Source of the DNA: Asaia siamensis
GTDB taxonomy: Bacteria; Pseudomonadota; Alphaproteobacteria; Acetobacterales; Acetobacteraceae
Length of the DNA stretch: 64,000 nt
Reading direction: 5' to 3'
Assembly (NCBI RefSeq): GCF_014635085.1
Contig: NZ_BMCH01000001.1
Coordinates: 279,151-343,150 of the forward strand
Shown here: piece after piece, positions 1-9,007 of the stretch
Position numbering within the stretch: the first letter of the stretch is position 1
Layout of the letters: the number at the start of each line of letters is the position of its first letter
Notes under the pieces: model-generated
Databases searched by the model: none
Told to the model about the DNA's origin: nothing
What the model saw: the letters and a program-made list of their open reading frames with translations, nothing else
Translations under genes and position numbers: made by a program

Positions 1-1317
1 AGCGGCTTCTTTCAGCGTGCAGTCATGGTCCATGGCATGATGCGCGACTTTTGAGGCTGTGTCGTAGCCAATGGTGGGAGCGAGGGCCGTCACCAGCATG
101 ACGGATTCTGCCACATAGCGTTCGATGCGGGCGAGGTTTGGCTTGGTGCCTTCAATCAGGAAGGTGCGGAAATTCTCGCTGCCGTCATGCAGCAGGGTGA
201 TGCTCTGCATGATGTTCTGGATGATGAGCGGCTTGTAGACGTTCATTTCCAGCAGGCCACCGGCGCCGCCGAAACCCACCGCCACGTCATTGGCCATTAC
301 CTGCACGGCTAGCATGGCCAGCGCTTCGGCCTGGGTCGGGTTGACCTTGCCGGGCATGATGGACGAGCCGGGTTCGTTCTCGGGCAGATGCAGCTCGGCA
401 AAACCGGCACGCGGGCCGCATGAGAGCAGGCGGATATCGTTCGCGATCTTGTAAAGCGCGCCTGCTGTGGTGCGCAGCGCGCCAGAGAAATGCACGAGCG
501 CATCATGCGCGCCCTGCAGGGCGAACTTGTTCTCACCGCTGATAAAGGCGGCGTCGCTCAGGCGGGCGATTTCGGCGCAGGCGCGACCGGCAAAGGGGGC
601 ATCGGTATTGATGCCGGTGCCAAGCGCGGTGCCGCCAAGGGCGAGGGGGTAGAGACCCTTCTCGGCTTCCTGAATACGGGCGATGTTCTCGCGCAGCATT
701 CCGGCATAGCCGTGGAATTCCTGACCCAGCGTGACCGGCACGGCATCCTGCATATGGGTGCGGCCGATCTTGACGATGTCCTTCCACTCTTCAGCCTTGG
801 CCTCGATGGATTCTGCCAGACGGGTCAGGGCAGGGATCAGCCTGCGACGGCTGCCCAGCACGACGGCCACATGCATGGCGGTGGGGAAGTTGTCGTTGGA
901 GGACTGCGACATGTTGACGTGGTCGTTGGGATGAACCGGGCGCTTGCTGCCCAGAGCCTCGCCGGAAAGCTGGCAGGCGCGGTTCGAAATGACCTCATTG
1001 ATGTTCATGTTGAACTGGGTGCCTGAGCCGGTCATCCAGACATGAAGCGGGAACATGTCAGCGTGCTGACCGGCCAGGATTTCATCGCAGACTGTGGTGA
1101 TCAGCTTGTACTGCGTTTCGCCCAGGCGGCCGCTCTGGTGGTTGGCGCTCGCACAGGCGCGCTTGACGATGGCATAGGCCTCGATCATCTCGCGCGGCAT
1201 CAGCTCGCGGCCGATGCTGAAATAATGAAGCGAGCGCTGCGTTTGCGCGCCCCAGAGCTTGTCGGCCTGAATTTCGATTTCGCCGAGGCCGTCGCTCTCG
1301 ATCCGTGTGTCGGTCAT
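1..1317 (-). CDS. fumC: Class II fumarate hydratase (partial, C-terminus beyond the left edge)
   Basis: Fumarase C interconverts fumarate and L-malate in the cytosolic TCA cycle without an Fe-S cluster. The reading frame opens with [16 protein letters not shown] and continues to the WGAQTQRS segment typical of FumC N-termini. The superfamily signature [13 protein letters not shown] is encoded near 330-370. The last visible residues, CTLKEAA, are part of the conserved C-terminal segment, so only about 20-25 residues are missing. The start codon lies one base from the malic enzyme stop, so the two are probably co-transcribed, linking fumarate, malate and pyruvate. Confidence 0.96.
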   Translation of the reverse strand, partial: MTDTRIESDGLGEIEIQADKLWGAQTQRSLHYFSIGRELMPREMIEAYAIVKRACASANHQSGRLGETQYKLITTVCDEILAGQHADMFPLHVWMTGSGTQFNMNINEVISNRACQLSGEALGSKRPVHPNDHVNMSQSSNDNFPTAMHVAVVLGSRRRLIPALTRLAESIEAKAEEWKDIVKIGRTHMQDAVPVTLGQEFHGYAGMLRENIARIQEAEKGLYPLALGGTALGTGINTDAPFAGRACAEIARLSDAAFISGENKFALQGAHDALVHFSGALRTTAGALYKIANDIRLLSCGPRAGFAELHLPENEPGSSIMPGKVNPTQAEALAMLAVQVMANDVAVGFGGAGGLLEMNVYKPLIIQNIMQSITLLHDGSENFRTFLIEGTKPNLARIERYVAESVMLVTALAPTIGYDTASKVAHHAMDHDCTLKEAA

Positions 1318-1318
1318 G

Positions 1319-2971
1319 TCAGATCTTCTCATAAGCACAATAATCGGGCGTCCAGACGAGAGACTGGATGCGCTCATGCAGTTCCTCGTCGCTGAATGCA
1401 GGACATACGCCATCTTCGCGCGCCTGTCTGGCGGAAGCTTCTGCCACAGCCAGTGCGACTTTTCGCATTTGCGTGACCGGGGGCAGCAGATTGCCGTCCG
1501 GATTGCTGCGCAACGGCGAGAGCGAGGCAAGGCCGCGTGCGGCAGCCATGAACATGGAATCGGTCACGCGTGTGGCGCCGGTTGCCAGCAGGCAGAGCCC
1601 GAGACCGGGAAAGATATAGGCGTTGTTCGTCTGGTCGACGCGATGGGTGCGGCCATGCAGATCGAGCGGCGGGAAGGGGCTGCCGGTGCTGACCAGCGCA
1701 CGCTCGTCAGACCACGCCATGATATCTTCCGGTGTGGCTTCCGAATGCGAGGTCGGGTTCGAAAGCGGGAAGATGATCGGGCGTTTGCAGTTCTTGGCCA
1801 TCTCACGCACGATGGACTCGGTAAACAGGCCCTTTACCCCCGACACGCCAATCAGAATGCTGGCCTTTGTCTCGCGGATGACGGTCTCCAGGTCGATGTC
1901 ACGATCGCCCCAGTCCTTGCGGGCAAAGAGTTCCTGACCGGCATTGCTTCCCTTGCGTCCCTCAACCAGCAGTCCCTTGCGGTCGAGCAGATAGAAGCGC
2001 GCCAGCGCCTCTTCTTCCGTGGCACCTTCATCACGCATGACCTGCAGCAGCAGATTGGCAATGCCGACACCCGCCGAACCGGCGCCGAGCATGACGATGG
2101 TTTCGTCTTTCAGCTTGCCGTCATGGGCGGCATTGGCGCTCAGAATAGCCGCGGTGGTGACGGCAGCCGTGCCCTGAATGTCGTCATTGAACGTGCAGAG
2201 CCGGTCGCGATAGCGCTCAAGAATGGGGGCTGCGTTGACGCCGCTGAAATCTTCCCAATGCAGGGCGATATGGGGCCAGCGTGTCTGAACGGCGGTCACG
2301 AAACGCTCGATGAAGGCGTCGTATTCTGCACCGCGTATGCGCTCATGGCGCCAGCCGATATAGGCGGGGTTCTGCAGCAGGTCTTCGTTATTGGTGCCGG
2401 TGTCGAGCAGGATCGGCAGGGTCTGGTCGGGCGAGATGCCTGCGCAGGTGGTGTAAAGCGAGAGTTTGCCAATGGGGATGCCCATGCCTCCCGCGCCCTG
2501 GTCGCCAAGGCCGAGAATACGCTCGCCATCGGTCACGACAATCACGCGCACATCGTCATAATCCGGGTTCGCGAGGACATCTTCCATCGACTCGCGCTCG
2601 GGATAACTCAGAAACAGCCCGCGCGGACGTTGCCAGATTTCGGAAAAACGCTGACAGGCCTCACCAACGGTGGGCGTATAGACCAGCGGCAGCATGGTAT
2701 CGATCTTGCGGGTCAGCAGGGCGTAGAACAGCGTTTCGTTCGTATCCTGCAATTCGCGCAGATGCACATGGCGGGCGAAGGGCGAGGGCAGGGCATCGAG
2801 AAATTTGAGGGCCGCCTCTACCTGCTCATCCAGCGACTGCACGGCGCGGGGCAGGAGGCCATGGAGTTCGAAGGCGTCACGTTCTTCCGCGCTGAAGGCC
2901 AAGCCCTTGTTCAGAAAGGGATGATTGAGCAGATCCTGCCCCGAAAGGGCTACGGTGAGCGTTTTGGTCAT
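1319..2971 (-). CDS. maeA: NAD-dependent malic enzyme (oxaloacetate-decarboxylating)
   Basis: Converts L-malate to pyruvate and CO2 with reduction of NAD. The protein has about 550 residues, close to E. coli MaeA. Family motifs visible are the N-terminal malic domain ([12 protein letters not shown]), the catalytic-domain stretch [19 protein letters not shown], and the NAD-binding [13 protein letters not shown]. The frame stays open 58 codons further upstream, but ATG 2971 is preferred because GGAG stands about nine bases before it and the family N-terminus begins here. It precedes fumC by one base. The cofactor preference (NAD rather than NADP) is inferred from overall similarity to the SfcA group, not from a tested residue. 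Confidence 0.94.
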   Translation of the reverse strand: MTKTLTVALSGQDLLNHPFLNKGLAFSAEERDAFELHGLLPRAVQSLDEQVEAALKFLDALPSPFARHVHLRELQDTNETLFYALLTRKIDTMLPLVYTPTVGEACQRFSEIWQRPRGLFLSYPERESMEDVLANPDYDDVRVIVVTDGERILGLGDQGAGGMGIPIGKLSLYTTCAGISPDQTLPILLDTGTNNEDLLQNPAYIGWRHERIRGAEYDAFIERFVTAVQTRWPHIALHWEDFSGVNAAPILERYRDRLCTFNDDIQGTAAVTTAAILSANAAHDGKLKDETIVMLGAGSAGVGIANLLLQVMRDEGATEEEALARFYLLDRKGLLVEGRKGSNAGQELFARKDWGDRDIDLETVIRETKASILIGVSGVKGLFTESIVREMAKNCKRPIIFPLSNPTSHSEATPEDIMAWSDERALVSTGSPFPPLDLHGRTHRVDQTNNAYIFPGLGLCLLATGATRVTDSMFMAAARGLASLSPLRSNPDGNLLPPVTQMRKVALAVAEASARQAREDGVCPAFSDEELHERIQSLVWTPDYCAYEKI

Positions 2972-3246
2972 TGGCCTGTCTCCAGACATGAGGCTGCGTT
3001 TCCACGGGAAAGCGCGGGCCGGGAAGTGAACCACAAGCCCCCCGAAGACGCGAGATCCCCTGAACCTAACGTGATCAGCCGCAAGCGCCGCGGGCCGTAT
3101 CTGCTGCCGGGGCGTCGTGCTGGCGTGGCAGCCGACAATGCGCACCGGAGCGCAGGTTCAGCATGGCGGATGTCGCCATGGATCGATATAAAAAGACACA
3201 AAACGCGCCTGGGTTGCGTCAGGCCTCGCTGACATGGCCGAGAGAC

Positions 3247-3269
3247 AGGTCAGCCCGGCAGGGCTGACC
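3247..3269 (-). terminator. Hairpin overlapping the stop codon of the P1 peptidase gene
   Basis: Perfect 9-bp inverted repeat GGTCAGCCC/GGGCTGACC around a GGCA loop. The minus-strand TGA stop at 3252-3250 lies inside one arm. No clear U-tract follows on the minus strand, so this may be a processing or stabilising hairpin rather than an intrinsic terminator. Confidence 0.4.
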
Positions 3270-4359
3270 AGAGTGGCGCGTTCATGCCGGGGGGCTGTGT
3301 CGCGCTATAGACGCCACGCGCGACGGCACGGGCCAGCACATCGGCGGCGATACTGCCAAGATGCGTGACGAGCAGTTCCCGCCCTGCATCCGGCACAGAT
3401 TTGTGCCCTGTCGCAAGAGCGAAAATGGTATCGCCATCGAAGGGGGAGTGGACCGGATGGATGGCGCGCGCCAGCCCGTCCTGCGCCATCATGGCAATGC
3501 GTTTCAGCTCTTCCTGTGTCAGGGCGGCATCGGTTGCGATACAGGCTAGCGTCGTGTTCGCTCGCGGTGCGGGGGCGAGTTTGGTGCCGCTCCAGTCTTC
3601 AGGCGCAATACGGGAGGTGGATACACCGAGTCCGCCGAATTCACGCCCCTGCTCGAACGGGGCTGCCCAGAAATGCTTCTCATGTGGCAGGGTGACGGAA
3701 CCCAGACTGTTGGTCGCAACGATAGCCGCGACAGTATAGCCGTCATGGCTCACCCAGGAGGCGCTCCCGATACCGCCCTTGAGCTGCCCGGCCATGGCGC
3801 CATAGCCGGCGCCAACTGTTCCGAGCGCCATGCTGCGCCGCGCCTGGCTGACGGCTTCGATGCCGAGTGCGCGATAGGGCGGGGTTTCACCCCATGACTT
3901 GTCGCCTCCATTATCGAGGTCATAGAGAATGGCCGCCGGGACAATCGGGGAAACCGGTATGTCCTTCACCCGGCGCATTGCGAATCCTCGCCCTCTGGCG
4001 CCAAGCCACGCTGCCACGCCATCGGCTGCGGCAAGCCCGTAGACCGAGCCGCCGGAGAGGGTGAGCGCATCGATTCGATGGACCAGATTCCAGCCATTCA
4101 GGGCGTCGGTCTCACGCGTGCCGGGGCCGCCGCCGCGCACATCGACCGCGCAAGGGGCGGGGCTGTCAGGCAGAATGACCGTCACCCCGGTGCGCGCGCC
4201 GGGGCTTTGCGCCTGTCCGACGCTCAGCCCTGTTACGTCGGTCAGGCTGTTTGTGGCGCCGACATGGCCTTCGGCCTGGGGCGGTGTGTCTGCCCGCGCG
4301 ACCCCGGAGAGAGGAATGCCAGCCGCCAGGCCGGAGAGCAGAAAATGACGACGCTTCAT
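3250..4359 (-). CDS. P1 family peptidase (DmpA/aminopeptidase-like), Tat-type signal
   Basis: A 369-residue Ntn-hydrolase-like protein of the DmpA/S58 family, known for aminopeptidase activity on N-terminal D- or L-residues and beta-peptides. The N-terminus MKRRHFLLSGLAAGIP resembles a twin-arginine signal followed by a cleavable A-x-A region, which suggests periplasmic export. The mature part shows TDVTGLSVGQAQ, the glycine-rich DVRGGGPGTRETD segment and TLSGGSVYGL, all typical of P1 peptidases. The self-cleavage Gly-Ser of the family is probably in NSLGSVTL. It is not obviously in an operon. Substrate is unknown. Confidence 0.87.
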   Translation of the reverse strand: MKRRHFLLSGLAAGIPLSGVARADTPPQAEGHVGATNSLTDVTGLSVGQAQSPGARTGVTVILPDSPAPCAVDVRGGGPGTRETDALNGWNLVHRIDALTLSGGSVYGLAAADGVAAWLGARGRGFAMRRVKDIPVSPIVPAAILYDLDNGGDKSWGETPPYRALGIEAVSQARRSMALGTVGAGYGAMAGQLKGGIGSASWVSHDGYTVAAIVATNSLGSVTLPHEKHFWAAPFEQGREFGGLGVSTSRIAPEDWSGTKLAPAPRANTTLACIATDAALTQEELKRIAMMAQDGLARAIHPVHSPFDGDTIFALATGHKSVPDAGRELLVTHLGSIAADVLARAVARGVYSATQPPGMNAPLWSALPG

Positions 4360-4739
4360 GAGTGATCAGACTGAAATGAGGGGAGCGGGAAAATTGGCTG
4401 CGACGAGTGCCTGCTCCCTATCATGCCTTGTAAAAGCCCTGAGGAGAAAGAGCTTCAGGTGAGGAGTGAAGCAGTCTTTGCCTCGGGTGAGGTGACCTGT
4501 CTGACCGGAGCAATCAGGGAAGGGGCGCTCGTAATAACGGCTACAGGCATGCGGGTGTCGGTTTCATGAGGGGGGGGGGGGGATGCGCAAACTTGGCGCT
4601 CGCAGGCTCTCCATCATGTGTCCCGGCGAACGGGTCAAACGGCACGTAAAGTAAAGGCGCCTCGCGACGGGAGGATCCGTTGGCGGGCGCCTTTTGGGGG
4701 GCTTCGCAATGCCTCGGGGGAGAGGCTGCCCTTGCGGGC
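4360..4739. other. Intergenic region with a 13-G homopolymer and the ODC terminator
   Basis: No coding region is supported in these 380 bases. They hold a run of thirteen consecutive G residues at 4570-4582 and, nearer the ornithine decarboxylase gene, an intrinsic terminator described separately. The rest shows no convincing promoter or RNA gene. Confidence 0.6.
4653..4694 (-). terminator. Intrinsic terminator of the ornithine decarboxylase gene
   Basis: Perfect 9-bp arms AAAGGCGCC and GGCGCCTTT enclose a loop that contains a smaller ACGG/CCGT stem. On the minus strand the outer stem is followed by a T-rich stretch (TTTACTTT), as expected for a Rho-independent terminator about 45 bases after the decarboxylase stop. 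Confidence 0.7.
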
Positions 4740-5873
4740 TTAGATGTAGTGTTCGCTCAGCGGCGCAAAGCCATTGAAGCCGGTCGAGCAATAGGTGGTG
4801 ACATAAGCACCGGTGGTCAGCAATTCGATGCGGTCGCCGGAATTCAGCGCATGGGGCAGCTGAACGCGGTTCTTTTCATACATGATGTCCACGCCATCGC
4901 AGCTCGGTCCGGCGACAACGGTTTCACCCGTGGGCAGGCCATCATGCGGCGTGCGGAAACGATAGCGGATCGCTTCGCCTTCCGTCTCCGCCAGACCGCC
5001 GAAGCGACCGATATCGAGATAGACCCAGCGCGGGTCGCTTTCCTTGCCGCCGCGACGGCTGACAAGCACGACTTCCGTCGAGACCACACCGGCTTCAGCA
5101 ACCATGAAGCGGCCCGGCTCGATCAGCATCTGCGGCAGGGCATTGCCGAAATGCTCGGTCATGGCGCGGCCGATAGCGAGGCCGAACTGCTCGATCTCGG
5201 GGATATCGTCGCGATAGCGCACCGGGAAACCGCCGCCGAGATTGACCATCTTCAGGTCGATGCCAGCTGCCGACAGGTCGGTGAAAAGCATGGCGACCTT
5301 GGCAATGGCGGCTTCATAAGCCGCCGTGCTGGTCTGCTGGCTGCCGACATGGAAGGAGAGACCATAAGGCTCAAGCCCGAGATCGACGGCCTGAAGCAGA
5401 AGATCCTTCGCATGAGCGATGGTCGTGCCGAACTTGCGCGAAAGCGGCCAGTCGGCACCCTCGTTCTCGACTGCGAGACGGCAGAAGACGCGCGCGCCCG
5501 GAGCATGTTCGGCAAGCTTGGCCAGCTCTTCTTCGCTGTCGAAAACGAAGAGATCGACGCCCAGGCCAAAGGCTTCGCGAATGGCAGAGACCTTCTTGAC
5601 GGTATTGCCGAAAGAGATCTGGCTGGCCTGCGCACCGGCAGCCATGCACTGGTGAATTTCGCCAATGGAGGCGGCGTCAAAAGACGAGCCGAGGCGCACC
5701 AGACGCTCCAGAATAGGCGCAGCCGGGTTGGCTTTTACGGCATAATAGATCTGTGCCAGCGGAAGGGCATCGCGCAGGGCATGATAGCGCTCTTCGACGT
5801 GGTCGACATCAACGACCAGGCAAGGGGTAGCCGGCTGCTGCTCGGCAAGATAGCGGACGATTTTCGGAGTCAT
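4740..5873 (-). CDS. Ornithine decarboxylase, alanine-racemase-fold (type III PLP)
   Basis: Decarboxylates L-ornithine (possibly also lysine) to putrescine, the entry to polyamine synthesis. The 377-residue protein has the eukaryotic-like fold III arrangement: YYAVKAN with the PLP lysine near residue 46, SFHVGSQ, the phosphate-binding GGGFPVRY, EPGRFMVAEAG, and the C-terminal GPSCDGVDIM carrying the cysteine that acts across the dimer interface. The length is that of compact bacterial ODCs. A GGGAGGA ribosome site precedes ATG 5873. The gene is monocistronic, with its own terminator and a structured 5' region. Related diaminopimelate or arginine decarboxylases are longer and differ at the substrate loop. 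Confidence 0.92.
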   Translation of the reverse strand: MTPKIVRYLAEQQPATPCLVVDVDHVEERYHALRDALPLAQIYYAVKANPAAPILERLVRLGSSFDAASIGEIHQCMAAGAQASQISFGNTVKKVSAIREAFGLGVDLFVFDSEEELAKLAEHAPGARVFCRLAVENEGADWPLSRKFGTTIAHAKDLLLQAVDLGLEPYGLSFHVGSQQTSTAAYEAAIAKVAMLFTDLSAAGIDLKMVNLGGGFPVRYRDDIPEIEQFGLAIGRAMTEHFGNALPQMLIEPGRFMVAEAGVVSTEVVLVSRRGGKESDPRWVYLDIGRFGGLAETEGEAIRYRFRTPHDGLPTGETVVAGPSCDGVDIMYEKNRVQLPHALNSGDRIELLTTGAYVTTYCSTGFNGFAPLSEHYI

Positions 5874-6305
5874 GAGTCACTCCTCCCGAAATCCGCCCGA
5901 ATCTCCACGGGCGGAATTGTTGCGAAACGGTCGAACGGACCGGCGATCAGGACGAGGCTGGTTGCTCGAAAAAGAGCAGGATCAGCCCGATTGCCAGAAC
6001 GCTTGACGTCGTTGCGTAACCTACAGAGGGCCAGTGGCACGTGCGTTGCTGCGTGGGGCGCATATGGGACCAAACCCCCCCTCATGCAACTAAAAAATGA
6101 ACCCCGATTTCTTTTTCTGCACTGGATGCATGGTCACGTCCCCTCAACGCGAAACGTGGTGCAACGTTTCCGCCGCCAGAGCGTCATGCTGGTATCAATT
6201 GCCTCGTGTAACTATAGAGGGGCTGCGACAGATCGTGCGTCTCGGGGTGCAGCGTCAATGCATGGCGGGGGCAGGGATCAGGCCAATAAGAGGAAGGAAC
6301 ACTGC
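5874..6305. other. Divergent intergenic region between ODC and yihY
   Basis: These 432 bases separate two divergently transcribed genes and must carry both promoters. Apart from the ODC leader hairpin I see no gene. A 71-codon minus-strand frame covers most of the ODC leader but has no recognisable protein signature. No confident -35/-10 pair stands out. Confidence 0.5.
5892..5915 (-). promoter_or_regulatory. Hairpin just upstream of the ODC ribosome binding site
   Basis: Perfect 8-bp stem TCCGCCCG/CGGGCGGA with an 8-base loop, ending about four bases before the GGGAGGA Shine-Dalgarno of the decarboxylase. It lies at the end of a roughly 200-base leader that also carries a small open frame (6085-5870) overlapping the ODC ATG as ATGA. 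Ornithine decarboxylase genes of alphaproteobacteria are known to have a speF leader motif. Whether this leader belongs to it cannot be settled by eye. Confidence 0.4.
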
Positions 6306-7469
6306 GTGGACGAAACCTCCACCCCACGAAGCCAGATGTCACAGGAAGCGGCAGAATCGGGCGGCGCGGTCGAAGCGCAGAAAGTCTCCGACGATCACGC
6401 GGCGCATGGCAGCACAGCTGCAGCCACGTCAGAGGGGGATGCTGTCGAGGCGCTTGGTCGTGAGGCGCCGGGCACAGGGGCCAGGAGTCCCATCCACATG
6501 CCTTTCGGCGGGTGGAAGCTGGTTTTGCGCCAGACGCTGAGCAATCTCGGGTCGAGTCAGACGAGTCTCTCTGCCGCAGGCTGCGCCTTCTACGCTACGC
6601 TCTCACTTTTCCCGGCCATCACGTCGCTTATCTCTGTCTATGGGCTGATTTTTGACCTTCAGACGGTCGAGCCTCAGCTCAATGTGCTGCGCAGCCTGCT
6701 GCCCCCGACGGCTTTCGAGCTGATCGCTTCGCAGATTCATACGCTTATCGGACAGCCTCATGCCTCGCTGACGGTGGGGCTGATCTTCTCCATCTCGATC
6801 GCGCTCTGGTCTGCGTCGGCCAGCACCAAATCGGTGCTATCGGCCCTCAATCTTGCTTATGATGTTCTTGAGACGCGCGGTTTTTTCCGTTTCCAGTTTC
6901 TGGCACTGGGCGTCACGTTCGGAGCGGTAATTGGTGCGTGCCTCACTCTGGCACTCATGGTCGCCTTCCCGGCACTGGTTGATTACCTGCCCGATCTGCT
7001 GAATCGCTTCGGCCTGCGTAATCTGCCACCCGAGATCCTGTATCTCACCGATTATCTCATGAGCTACAGCACGCGCTATATCGTGCATTTCGGCGCCCCC
7101 GCCCTGATGCTGCTCTTCGTCTTCGTGGCGGTTACGCTGCTCTTCCGCTACGGCCCCTGCCGCGACAAGCCCGACTGGCGCTGGATCGTTCCCGGTTCAC
7201 TTGTCTCGACCCTGCTATGGGTTCTGACCTCGCTGGCTTTCTCCTACTACGTCAGCCACTTCGCGAGCTATGGCTCGACCTATGGGCCCCTTGGTGCGGT
7301 GGCAGCTATCATGATGTGGTTCTTCGTCGGAACCTATGTCGTGCTTTTCGGCGCCGAACTGAATGCTGGCCTTGAAGACCGTATAAAAGGCTTTAATCCC
7401 AAAGTGCCCGGTCTGACGCGCGTCCAGGCAGCTCCCGAACCCGCCGAGGCCGCAACCTCCGAGGTCTGA
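6306..7469 (+). CDS. YihY/BrkB family inner membrane protein
   Basis: A 387-residue protein of the YihY/virulence factor BrkB family, sometimes loosely annotated as ribonuclease BN. Its molecular function is not established. Residues 1-60 are a hydrophilic, Ala/Glu-rich cytoplasmic tail. About six membrane segments follow, with the family hallmarks AAGCAFYATLSLFPAI near residue 90 and GSTYGPLGAVAAIMMW near residue 325. I chose GTG 6306 because AGGAAGGAA lies at the proper distance; ATG 6336 is the alternative. The gene ends in a shared bidirectional terminator facing rlpA. Confidence 0.88.
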   Translation: MDETSTPRSQMSQEAAESGGAVEAQKVSDDHAAHGSTAAATSEGDAVEALGREAPGTGARSPIHMPFGGWKLVLRQTLSNLGSSQTSLSAAGCAFYATLSLFPAITSLISVYGLIFDLQTVEPQLNVLRSLLPPTAFELIASQIHTLIGQPHASLTVGLIFSISIALWSASASTKSVLSALNLAYDVLETRGFFRFQFLALGVTFGAVIGACLTLALMVAFPALVDYLPDLLNRFGLRNLPPEILYLTDYLMSYSTRYIVHFGAPALMLLFVFVAVTLLFRYGPCRDKPDWRWIVPGSLVSTLLWVLTSLAFSYYVSHFASYGSTYGPLGAVAAIMMWFFVGTYVVLFGAELNAGLEDRIKGFNPKVPGLTRVQAAPEPAEAATSEV

Positions 7470-7498
7470 GGCGCAGAGCAGAGGCTGCAAAACACGAA

Positions 7499-7529
7499 AA
7501 GGGCGTGAGACTGAGAGGTCCACGCCCTT
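7499..7529. terminator. Bidirectional terminator between yihY and rlpA
   Basis: Perfect 9-bp arms AAGGGCGTG/CACGCCCTT separated by 13 bases, placed between two convergent genes. The minus-strand copy is followed by TTTTCGTGTTTT. The plus-strand copy has only a short CTTCTT tail. Confidence 0.7.
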
Positions 7530-7580
7530 CTTGATGTTCAGACGATAGCGATCTCTTCGTTCGAGGCGCTGTCGTCGCTT

Positions 7581-8222
7581 TTATTTGTGGTGGCGGGGGT
7601 GGCGCGTTGCCCGGGCCTTGCTGGCATGGGGGGTGACAACGGGTGTGACCGCATCAAGGGCCTGCTCGTTGGTATCCTCAGCCTCGGCTTCGGCCACTTC
7701 GAGCGGCTGGTCTTCTGTGATAGTCGTATCGGACGGAATGGGGGCGAGCTTCACATGCGCCGTGCCACTGCCCAGCATGCCGATCTCGGCGGCGGCGGCA
7801 TGAGACAGATCAATAATACGGCTGTTGAACGGCCCGCGATCATTGACGGTCACGATGACAGACTGCCCCGTATCTTCGTTTTGCACCAGAACCTTCGAAC
7901 CCAATGGCAGGGTGGGGTGCGCTGCGGTTAAGGCGTGGCTATCAAGCCTCTCGCCGCTGCTGGTGCGATGTCCGGCAAGGCGCTTACCGTACCAGCTGGC
8001 AACGCCATGCTCTGACCACGCCAATACATTATGGCTGGCGAGGGCGATACTACGGGCATGACGGGCGAGGGCCATCTTGACCGAGGCGGCCCAGGGAGCG
8101 TGTTCTGAAGAGGGGGCGGTGACCGTTGTAACATCGGTCTTGTTGGCCGCATGGGCGCTGTGCTTCGGCGCAAACGCCGTGCAAAGCAGTGCCAGACCTC
8201 CGATTCGGGCGCGGATACGCAT
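7581..8222 (-). CDS. rlpA: Septal ring lytic transglycosylase RlpA family protein
   Basis: A secreted double-psi beta-barrel protein that in characterised homologues cleaves denuded peptidoglycan strands at the division site. From ATG 8222 the product is about 213 residues and begins with a Sec signal ending in an A-H-A cleavage site. The RlpA core follows: GVASWYGKRLAGHRTSSGE, then ALTAAHPTLPLGSKV and VNDRGPF. These supply the Glu, His and Asp thought to be catalytic. There is no SPOR domain and no lipobox. The C-terminus is an acidic then basic low-complexity tail. An upstream ATG (8276) in frame would spoil the signal peptide, so 8222 is preferred. Confidence 0.86.
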   Translation of the reverse strand: MRIRARIGGLALLCTAFAPKHSAHAANKTDVTTVTAPSSEHAPWAASVKMALARHARSIALASHNVLAWSEHGVASWYGKRLAGHRTSSGERLDSHALTAAHPTLPLGSKVLVQNEDTGQSVIVTVNDRGPFNSRIIDLSHAAAAEIGMLGSGTAHVKLAPIPSDTTITEDQPLEVAEAEAEDTNEQALDAVTPVVTPHASKARATRHPRHHK

Positions 8223-8377
8223 TTTTTTGCGTTCCGTGGATCTGAAAGTACGCATTCTGCTTTTTGGCGATTTCACGACAGCTGACAGCCTTTTGCTCAG
8301 TAACTCCGAACGATCGAATGCCCTGACAAGCCAGGACGGCGAAACGCGACCCTAACACGATAAGCCCTGAACGCGAA

Positions 8378-8456
8378 ATCGTGAGGTGCGGCAGGGTCAT
8401 TCGACATGGCCCCATCCCCGCTGACGGGGGTGCCCTGCCTCATGGTCAATCACGAT
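8378..8456. other. Long imperfect hairpin between rlpA and aroQ
   Basis: Three nested complementary pairs lie in order: ATCGTGA/TCACGAT (8378-8384 with 8450-8456), GGCAGGG/CCCTGCC (8390-8396 with 8433-8439) and CCCCG/CGGGG (8416-8420 with 8425-8429). Together they can fold into a stem-loop of about 80 bases in the 329-base gap upstream of aroQ. No T-tract follows. It could be a structured leader of the aroQ-acc operon or a small RNA; the rest of the gap shows nothing. Confidence 0.4.
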
Positions 8457-8551
8457 AAAAACGGAGAAACGCGGCAGGAATGAGGCGTAATCTGCCTGAC
8501 ACAAGCAGGAAGGCTTTTACGCCCCAAGCGAAAGTGCTACGGGCTGCTCTC

Positions 8552-9007
8552 ATGATTCGCCCGATGATTGCCGTACTTAACGGCCCCAACCTCAACATGC
8601 TCGGTATGCGCCAGCCGGAGATATACGGCCATGCGACCCTGGACGACCTTGAACAGGTCTGCATCCAGGCTGCCGAGCAGCTCGACGTCGCCATCGATTT
8701 TCGCCAGACGAATATCGAAGGCGAGCTCGTTTCCTGGATACAGGAATGCCGGGGGCGGGCGCGTGGTATCGTGATCAATCCGGCGGCTTATGGCCATACG
8801 TCCATCGCACTTCTGGATGCGCTTCTCGCAACAGGACTGCCGACGGTCGAGGTCCATATCTCCAATATCCATCGCCGCGATGCCTTTCGCCATCACACCT
8901 ATACCTCTCAGGCCGCTATTGGCGTAATCTGCGGGTTTGGTGTGCGAGGCTATGCCATGGCATTGCGCGCACTTTATGACATGATCGAAGACGAGGACGA
9001 ACGATGA
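8552..9007 (+). CDS. aroQ: Type II 3-dehydroquinate dehydratase
   Basis: Catalyses the third shikimate step, trans-dehydration of 3-dehydroquinate, as a cytosolic dodecamer. The protein is about 151 residues (147 if ATG 8564 is used), the usual size. Motifs: VLNGPNLNMLGMRQPEIYG with the catalytic flexible-loop region, RQTNIEGELV, INPAAYGHTSIAL and VEVHISNIHRRDAFRHH. Neither candidate ATG has a strong ribosome site. Its stop overlaps the accB start as ATGA, so it heads the aroQ-accB-accC operon, an arrangement common in proteobacteria. Confidence 0.95.
   Translation: MIRPMIAVLNGPNLNMLGMRQPEIYGHATLDDLEQVCIQAAEQLDVAIDFRQTNIEGELVSWIQECRGRARGIVINPAAYGHTSIALLDALLATGLPTVEVHISNIHRRDAFRHHTYTSQAAIGVICGFGVRGYAMALRALYDMIEDEDER

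Noticed and set aside
4680-6305. N-terminal extension of the yihY frame back to 4680
   Set aside because: The stretch is the antisense of ornithine decarboxylase plus spacer. The GTG at 6306 with a good ribosome site is the credible start.
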